This document shows positions 57,302 through 64,000 of a DNA stretch of 64,000 bases, piece after piece. The notes under the pieces are model-generated. The model did not search any database and was not told the origin of the DNA. It saw only the letters and a program-made list of their open reading frames with translations. Numbering within the stretch: position 1 is the stretch's first letter; every line of letters begins with the position of its first letter. The translations under genes and the position numbers were made by a program. Source of the DNA: Muraenolepis orangiensis (taxonomy: Eukaryota; Chordata; Actinopteri; Gadiformes; Muraenolepididae); assembly GCA_027704905.1 (NCBI GenBank), contig CM051005.1, forward strand, positions 30,831,505 to 30,895,504, read 5' to 3'.

Positions 57302-58919
57302 TGATTTTGTGAGTGTGTGTGTATGTGAGAGTTTGTTGGTGATGAAGCACTGATGACTTGAGACAAAGGTGTGCGTCTGTCTCTTGTGATGATGGTTGTG
57401 TCGGCTGAATGCTGTGTGAATGTCTGTGTATTGAATCCTATTGTAGGAGTGGTTTTCTGCTTGTTATTATGATGTCATCCTTCTCAAGGGGCTCCAGGTG
57501 AATCTGCTGGTAGTTGCGTGTCAATTATTACAGAACGTGGACTCTATTGGACAATGTGGGACCGGAGAAGGCGGAGCATCGTATAAATATAGATAAAAAA
57601 TACGTATATATCCAAAATGGTGGCGGGGGTGAGAAAAAGAGACAAAGTAAGCAGCAGAACTATGTAAGTACATTTTGACAAACCTATTTTTATATTTGTC
57701 AATGTTTTTGTAATTGTAAATATATGCCCAATGTTGCTTCCAAACGTCCATTCCTGATCACTGCTTGGCTTGGTCAGAGCCTTCTCACCATCACCGTCCT
57801 GCATCCTCACAACACAGCTTCTCAGTGTTGAGTCCATACAGACACATGGTCATGTACTCCATCAGGACATGAGGGAAACAGAAGCATTGCGCTGGGATGC
57901 CAGTGACACAGGGAAATTAAAGATAGGCAATAAAACACAACACAGCCTCTAGTGGTTTCAGTTGTAGCTGCAGTTCTAGTTACTGTTACTCCCAAAAGTG
58001 GACCAGAATAAAAAAGATTTATAGATAACAATTCCCTGGATGTATTGACATGTGGATGGGCTGGTTTTAAACTTGAGAAACATTGTAGTTCAGACATGTT
58101 GCAGACAAGCTGCAGTAGAAAAATGACAGAGCAGGAATTAAAACTATTGTATAAATTCATCATTTAAAGCGGGTTGGGCCATTGTGTTCACAGTGTGGCA
58201 ACATGTCCCACTAAGAGAGAGAGGCGTGGTGCTGTTGATACCCCAGAACATCTCCTCAGAGTGGGACTCTGTTTTCTGGGTTGCAAGGCGTTCTACAGGA
58301 GGAGGTGCACCTGCCGCTGACTGCTGCATTTAATCTCTCTTCCACCACAAGGACGACGATGATGACCGTCACAGTGCAGAAGAGGCTTATTCCGCTTTCA
58401 GCAGAGCCACACAACTGCATCAATATAAGGAATATATTATTCAACGGCAGAAGAAACTCCTGACGATACAGCGCTGTTTGTTAATTCACAAACAAAACGG
58501 TCTGGTCTATTCTCTCTCTAAATTGTCATTGTAAATTGAGTGAAAGGTAAAGAAAGAGGTTATATTTCTGTGTAGGGATCCTTTTCATAATGTTGTCAGA
58601 CACACCATCTGAGCTGTCAGTGGTAAAAAAACAAGCACTTTCAGAGGACGTACGTTGGCGTGTTTAATCGCCCCCAAAGGCTTTCAGTGCATGTGTTTGG
58701 CGGCTGCGTTCTCGCTCAATTCTGGATCAATTTGATCAATTGTTGTCTGTATTAGTCATGTAAGATCCAACATGATGGGAAAATGGTCCAGGTTGAAAAG
58801 AAAGATCCTGACAGTCTGGCAGTTAAACAGATAGACACATGAGCCACTCGTAAGCGTTCCCTGATGCTGTATCTGTTTGAGCAGACAGACAACAACCCAA
58901 TGGATGAACCCCGGTGTGA
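57299..58919. other. Unassigned intronic sequence
   Basis: This lies between cntnap exons on the minus strand. I see no exon in it; several frames of 60-110 codons lack motifs and splice framing. Confidence 0.5.
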
Positions 58920-58920
58920 C

Positions 58921-59020
58921 CTGTTGAAGACTGGTCTCTGCTGTTGAAGACTGGTCTCTCCTGTTGAAGACTGGTCTCTCCTGTTGAAGACTGGTCTCTC
59001 CTGTTGAAGACTGGTCTCTC
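58921..59020. repeat. 20-bp tandem repeat, five units
   Basis: CTGTTGAAGACTGGTCTCTC (first unit ending CTG) occurs five times in succession. The unit is open in several frames, so overlapping minus-strand frames are repeat artefacts. Confidence 0.95.
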
Positions 59021-59334
59021 CTGCTGATCTGCAACACACACTGCATTAATTTCAACAAAGGCCCACGTCCATGGAAAGGGGGAGGGGGCGGTGAGCGGCT
59101 ACCCGGTCATACTTTAAAGAGGAGAGAGATGCTGCCCCATATTCACACTTCAGTTTGACTCGCGTTTGTCCCTAAGTCCTTCAGTACATCGGGTAAATCC
59201 CCTTGCTGAATTCAAATCGTAAGATGATCTCGTGGGAGGTAGTACCTTGTGTAAGAAATCCTGCATGTGTGTGTGTGTTTGCGTATGATTGTGTTTGTGT
59301 GAGTGTGCATGCGTGTGTGCCTGTGTGTGCGTGT

Positions 59335-59792
<458 letters not shown>

Positions 59793-59848
59793 TAATCATT
59801 CACAGAGTGCTCTGTATCCCTATAGGTGTGATTCCTCAGACCGTGTAC

Positions 59849-59946
59849 TTGCCGGGCACTCTGCCCAGGACTAATGACTTGATGCCGTTGAATTCCCCAT
59901 CGACTGTCAGGTTGACAGTCAAGTCTTCTCTTGTGTTCTGGTCAAC
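59849..59946 (-). CDS. cntnap5-like: cntnap-like exon inside the last laminin-G domain (98 nt)
   Basis: The acceptor TTTTTTTCTTCCAG is followed on the minus strand by VDQNTREDLTVNLTVDGEFN then GIKSLVLGRVPGK. The donor is CAA/GTACAC. The pattern M/V-D-Q ... V-x-F/Y-x-x-I-K/R-S-L-x-L-G-K/R-V matches the segment just before the G-F-x-G-C box in CNTNAP family laminin-G domains. N-L-T is a possible N-glycosylation site. 98 nt means the exon leaves phase 2 with this donor. An alternative donor (AGA/GTGCCC, 13 nt earlier) would leave phase 0. The exon is too short and lacks a start, so ordinary ORF scanning misses it. No further upstream exon was found up to the window edge. Confidence 0.8.
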
Positions 59947-60289
59947 CTGGAAGAAAAAAAAAGAACCACAAAATGATTATACATAAATTAAAATGTTTGC
60001 AGAATACTGGATTCAGAACATTTCCGAATGGCAAGATGAATAATTTCCTAATGATAATAATGCTTTATGTATTAATATGATACCATAATGAACTGCATTA
60101 AGTTCTGGACAGTCCTGATTTTTTATGGACAATTTATCCGAAAAGTTTCATTGTTTTAATGGATGTATTTTATTATGTATCATTGTTTTATCCTTGTTAT
60201 CCTCGTTTTAAGTACTCAGGACACCATTGTAAAAGAGACTTGGTCACAAGGGGCATCTTCCTTGTAATAATGCATCTGCAGCAGTAGAC
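59947..60289. other. Intronic sequence, nothing recognised
   Basis: AT-rich, with no exon or element seen. Confidence 0.5.
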
Positions 60290-60970
60290 CCTGCTACAGG
60301 CCCCCGGAGGGGCTTCTCTGGGCTCCTTCCACCACCAGGACACATGCAGACACTGACTGAACCGCTTTATTGCAGGATTGAGAAGGTTCTGCGGGCAGAG
60401 CAGGTGGTGAATGCTGACATGTCAGGGCTCCTCCCAGTGTGTGTGTGAGGTTGGTGGCTGGTTTAACCTGTGTTCCTTGATAACCAAGGACCCAGAGGTG
60501 TGCAGCCCCACCCAGCTCCAGAGTCTAATGTCACGACTGAACTATGGACCCAAACCCAAATGCACGACTCAAGACAAAAGTATCAGTACAAAATAACAAA
60601 AACTTGATAATGGCGTAGCATGACTTGGAAACCAAGTGCTGGTTCTCTGGCATGAAACAAGATGAACTGGCCCTGAACAAAGGAAGACGCAGACTATTTA
60701 TACACAAGGGAACAGGTGGAACCAATCAGGTGCGGGCAGACAATCACACAGGCGGGAAAACATGAGGGGGAAGTTACATTTCCAAAATAAAACAGGAAAT
60801 CACGAAACACCACAAGCACAAGACAAAAACGAATTAATTAACTTAATTTAAGTTAACATCATTTTCTGGACATGACATCTAATAAGTCTGAGTGGGGGCC
60901 AGGTGAGGCTGCTTCAACCACGGCCACCAACCACACACACTCCACAGCATCTCTGTGGAAACACGGCCTG
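60290..60970 (+). repeat. Interspersed repeat (as at 42790) split by a solo LTR
   Basis: The left part 60290-60523 and right part 60883-60970 together follow the order seen at 42790-43035. The insertion between them is the solo LTR. Confidence 0.65.
60529..60877 (-). mobile_element. Solo LTR with 5-bp target duplication
   Basis: The 349-bp unit starts TGTCACGACTG and ends GACATGACA (TG...CA on either strand). It is bordered by TCTAA on both sides (60524-60528, 60878-60882). A minus-strand orientation is preferred by comparison with the LTR at 32965, but the TATA-like words do not settle it. No internal sequence remains. Confidence 0.85.
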
Positions 60971-62974
60971 TTATTCCAACGCCTTGGTTAGGCTAGGTAG
61001 ATACCAGTGTAATAATAGTGCCACTGCCACATGCAAATGGGTTCGTTCATTTGACCTGTCTTGTGGTGGTTGAACTAAAACAAACACCTGTCAGTTCAGT
61101 GCCACTGTTTTGTGGGAGGTGGGAACGCGTCACCACATGGTCGCCACCTCCAGCCACAAAGTCCCTAAACACCAGATGCTATTATGCTTGCGCTAAACTT
61201 TGTGCTGTGCATATATAGCTAACATATAATATATAACTAATAAGTACACACAAATGTACTTATAACTCATAGAATAAAAACAATAACGTTCACTTGTATG
61301 GGTTTACCAACTACTGTTTTGGTCTGTGAAAATAAAAAAATGCATCAAAATCGTGTTTTACATTTATACAATCTGATATAGTGTATTTTCTCACCGTATA
61401 CGGTGTGGGTGGCCATGTTGCAATGATGCCAACTTTCATTGAGGCCTGAACTTGAGGTTGGGAAATTGTACCCGAGTTTCCAACTGGGAGTCCGTTATGT
61501 TCTATTTTTTCAAGTAGTAAGTTGGAATTTCAATATATTATAAAATTGAGTTATAATCCAACGCAGCTAGTGGCATACATTTTGTACGGTGTGTGGGTTA
61601 TGAGAACCAATAATTGGGCAAATATTTTCTCTAATATATATTTTTGTTGATATTATAACAATATTAATAATAATAATAATAATAATAATTCTAATAATAA
61701 TAATAGCCACATATCCATATGGTGTGTGTATCCCTTTAATTAAAGTATTTTTATTCATTCCAACATACTGAAGTAGACTATATCTCCCCATCCACATTTT
61801 CCACATTGGATAAATGGCCATTTCTAATGAAAATTCTAAAATATCCTAATATGGGACTTCTTGATACCTCAACCTAATATGGGATCTATCTCACCATTCC
61901 CCTTAGCGGTGCACAGGTGGAGCACACTTTGTGATTCACTCTGAATACATACCTGCTCCTTTCAATGAGCAAGGAGCAGCTCTCAATTCTAAAGTCTAAA
62001 GTAACTGAGAGGGTTGACTTTGGGAGATGTAATGGAGATGTTTGCGAGGATGAAGAAAAGGAGAACACAGGTCCAGTTCAAATGGTGGCACATTGAGACG
62101 TTTTTTTTAATTCATTTTTTGTGACTGCTGTTTTCATGCAGCTGCGCTCCACATATTGGTAAGGTAAGGAGGCTAAAACATTCCCCCAAATGGGAAAAAA
62201 ATCTGGGCACCATGTGGACGTAATTACAATTACACCCCATGGCCTCTGGGACCCACTGACTGCACCACCACTCGTACACATAGGATACTGCCATGGAAAT
62301 AGAGTATGACACATGAGTTACAGCCCTCGGTTAGCTTCAGATCCACAATCCAAGTCACATGCAACCTTCACCATTCAGCGCCAACCCACCGATTTGTTGT
62401 GGAGTATGAACCTGTGAAACTGGAGACCTAAGCCTGGTCACCTCAACGCTCTCCTGAGCCGTGTGTTTAATATAAAACCCAAACACACAAACAGAGCGGA
62501 ACCAGACACCCACACACACATCTGAACGCAGCATTTGCATTGGAGTGTCGCGTGGTGACGGCCGGTGTGTGTGTGTTCTGAGCTGGCGTAACACAAGCGT
62601 CGCTCTGCATTGAAGTGACCAGCGTAACAGAGGTCAACGACAGGGCGGCTCTGTGACCTGCCTTAAATGGTTTCCCTTGATGCTAATGGAGCAGGAAGTA
62701 TTTGAAAATCCCTGCTAGAAATGATGGTGGAATGAGTCAGGGGGTTTGTGGTGGTGTCAACCTCCTCAGGAAGCATTAGCCCCGATCCTTCCTCTTAGCG
62801 CTCAGCATTTTGTTAGCTCTATTTGGTTGCTTGGATGTTTCCTTGTTAGCTCTATTTTTAGCCGATTGTTAGTGCTATTGTTAGCCATCGTATTGTTCTT
62901 TTACCGGAGCACTGACAAAAGGATATGCACTTATGACTTCTGGTGACTATTAGTTCTCCTGCATACCTAATGCT
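60971..62974. other. Intronic or flanking sequence, nothing recognised
   Basis: It contains an (AAT)n run at 61660-61690. No laminin-G exon could be read on the minus strand. Confidence 0.5.
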
Positions 62975-63053
62975 GAATGCATTATTGTAAGTCACTTTAA
63001 AAAAATGCTTCTGCTAAATGACTGTATTGTAATGTAATGGTATGTAATCTAAT

Positions 63054-63107
<54 letters not shown>

Positions 63108-63155
63108 ACGTGCGTGCTTGTGCGTGCTTGTGCGTGCGTGAGTGTGTGTGTGCGT
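62975..63155. repeat. SINE-like 3' tail and (TG)n tract
   Basis: TGCTTCTGCTAAATGACTGT with TAATGTAATG repeats is a common fish repeat tail (62980-63050). It is followed by TG units with GCGTGC interruptions to 63155. Confidence 0.65.
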
Positions 63156-64000
63156 CAGAGTGGACTAACTAGAGCGTGAGTGGAATAAAGAAGGCCCATA
63201 GCACATCGAGCATCAGCCTCAGGACCAGGAGGGAGGCTGTCTGTTGTGCCGTGGCGTTTATCTCTGAGCTTTTGGGGGGTCGGAAAGGAATTTATGAAAT
63301 TGGACCTTTTGTTCACGGCTGATACGACATCCCCCTCTGGAGATAAAGACGTCGGCTTTTGGCATAGAGACTCAATGGGGCCTTTTATTGGCAGTCAGGG
63401 TTAGAGGGAGTGACTACAGGGGACGAGTAGGCTGAGGGAAGGCCATGATTTTTATCGCTTGTCCGGTCTACCGAAACACAATTTCCGCTCTCTCCAGCTT
63501 CCTATGAGCCGTGTGTGTGGTCCGGTTAACAGTCCAGGAGAGAGCAGGCAAGGTAAGAAATGGCCTTCCTGCAGCACCATTCAGAGAGCTGCACAGAGCT
63601 ATACACCACATGTTAAAACAAAACAGCTATCGTTAAAAGCTTATGTAAATGAAAAATACAAGAACATGACGAGAAGAACAAGAAAATAAACACAAAATAA
63701 ATATGGACGACAAATTTGTGATAAAGAATCGGATACAAAATAAACAAAATCGTACATCCTTCTATCAGAAGTCTAAACCCATGACCCAAAAAGGAGAGGA
63801 TCAGCCCTTCAAATCAAGCAGATGACACAAGTGACCTCAGTGTTACACAAAAGCCTGTCAGCCATATTCAGACACAATTATATGAAGAAGATATTATTTG
63901 GGTGAAAACGTTTTTTTTGTTATCAATGATTTTTAGTATATTTCATAATTGCTTCATGGACTCTTTTCTCTACATAGAGCAACATTTGAGTGTTACCAAA
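63156..64000. other. Unassigned non-coding sequence
   Basis: No exon or element was recognised. Confidence 0.45.

Overview
The window looks like a chromosome segment from a ray-finned fish. The evidence is its repeat content: L2/Maui-like, Rex1-like, Rex3/RTE-like and Tx1-clade LINEs, Gypsy pieces with a chromodomain, tRNA-derived SINEs, hAT, Harbinger and THAP-type DNA transposon remnants, and very long CA, GA, TC and GAA tracts. There are also vertebrate-type exons with GT-AG splice sites. Nothing is prokaryotic: no operons, CRISPR arrays or RNA operons. Nearly all long open frames are either transposon genes or artefacts of stop-free simple repeats.

The only host gene I recognise is the 3' end of a contactin-associated protein gene (Caspr/CNTNAP family, closest by memory to CNTNAP5). 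On the minus strand three pieces lie in order. A 98-nt exon encodes part of the last laminin-G domain (59849-59946). An exon encodes the end of that domain (54726-54941) and carries a 1-nt deletion. The last exon (46937-47133) encodes the transmembrane helix and a short cytoplasmic tail ending in EYFI. A second, inverted copy of the region lies on the plus strand at 446-9600. It has an open copy of the laminin-G end exon (1145-1374) and a small juxtamembrane exon (2422-2469) that is broken in the right copy. It has no visible transmembrane exon.

The two arms (446-9600 plus, 34860-55643 minus) pair in several collinear blocks: 446-1776/54240-55643, 2215-2437/47806-54230, 4060-4410/44150-44600 and 8105-9600/34870-36245. 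They have been interrupted independently by transposons. The biggest arm-specific insertion is a nearly complete 6.1-kb Tx1-clade LINE (47921-54051, minus). It sits inside a (TTC)n tract whose unoccupied counterpart survives in the left arm at 2284-2350. Its ORF1 carries a 13-unit minisatellite that is read through three successive reading frames.

Layout: 1-9600 is the left arm with LINE and Gypsy insertions. 9600-17025 is mostly unassigned sequence plus a CA tract, a 16-bp minisatellite (14158-15320) and a GA tract. 17026-22760 is a nested Gypsy/L2/THAP-transposon cluster flanked by units of a 26-bp repeat. 22925-34860 is the spacer, with LINE, SINE, MITE, hAT and solo-LTR remnants. 34860-55643 is the right arm with Rex1, L2 and SINE insertions, the last cntnap exon and the Tx1 LINE. 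55643-64000 is intron and flank of the cntnap gene with SINEs, long CA/TG tracts, one more exon and a solo LTR.

All calls come from reading the sequence and from memory of the families. No alignment or database search was run, so element edges are approximate unless a target-site duplication is quoted.
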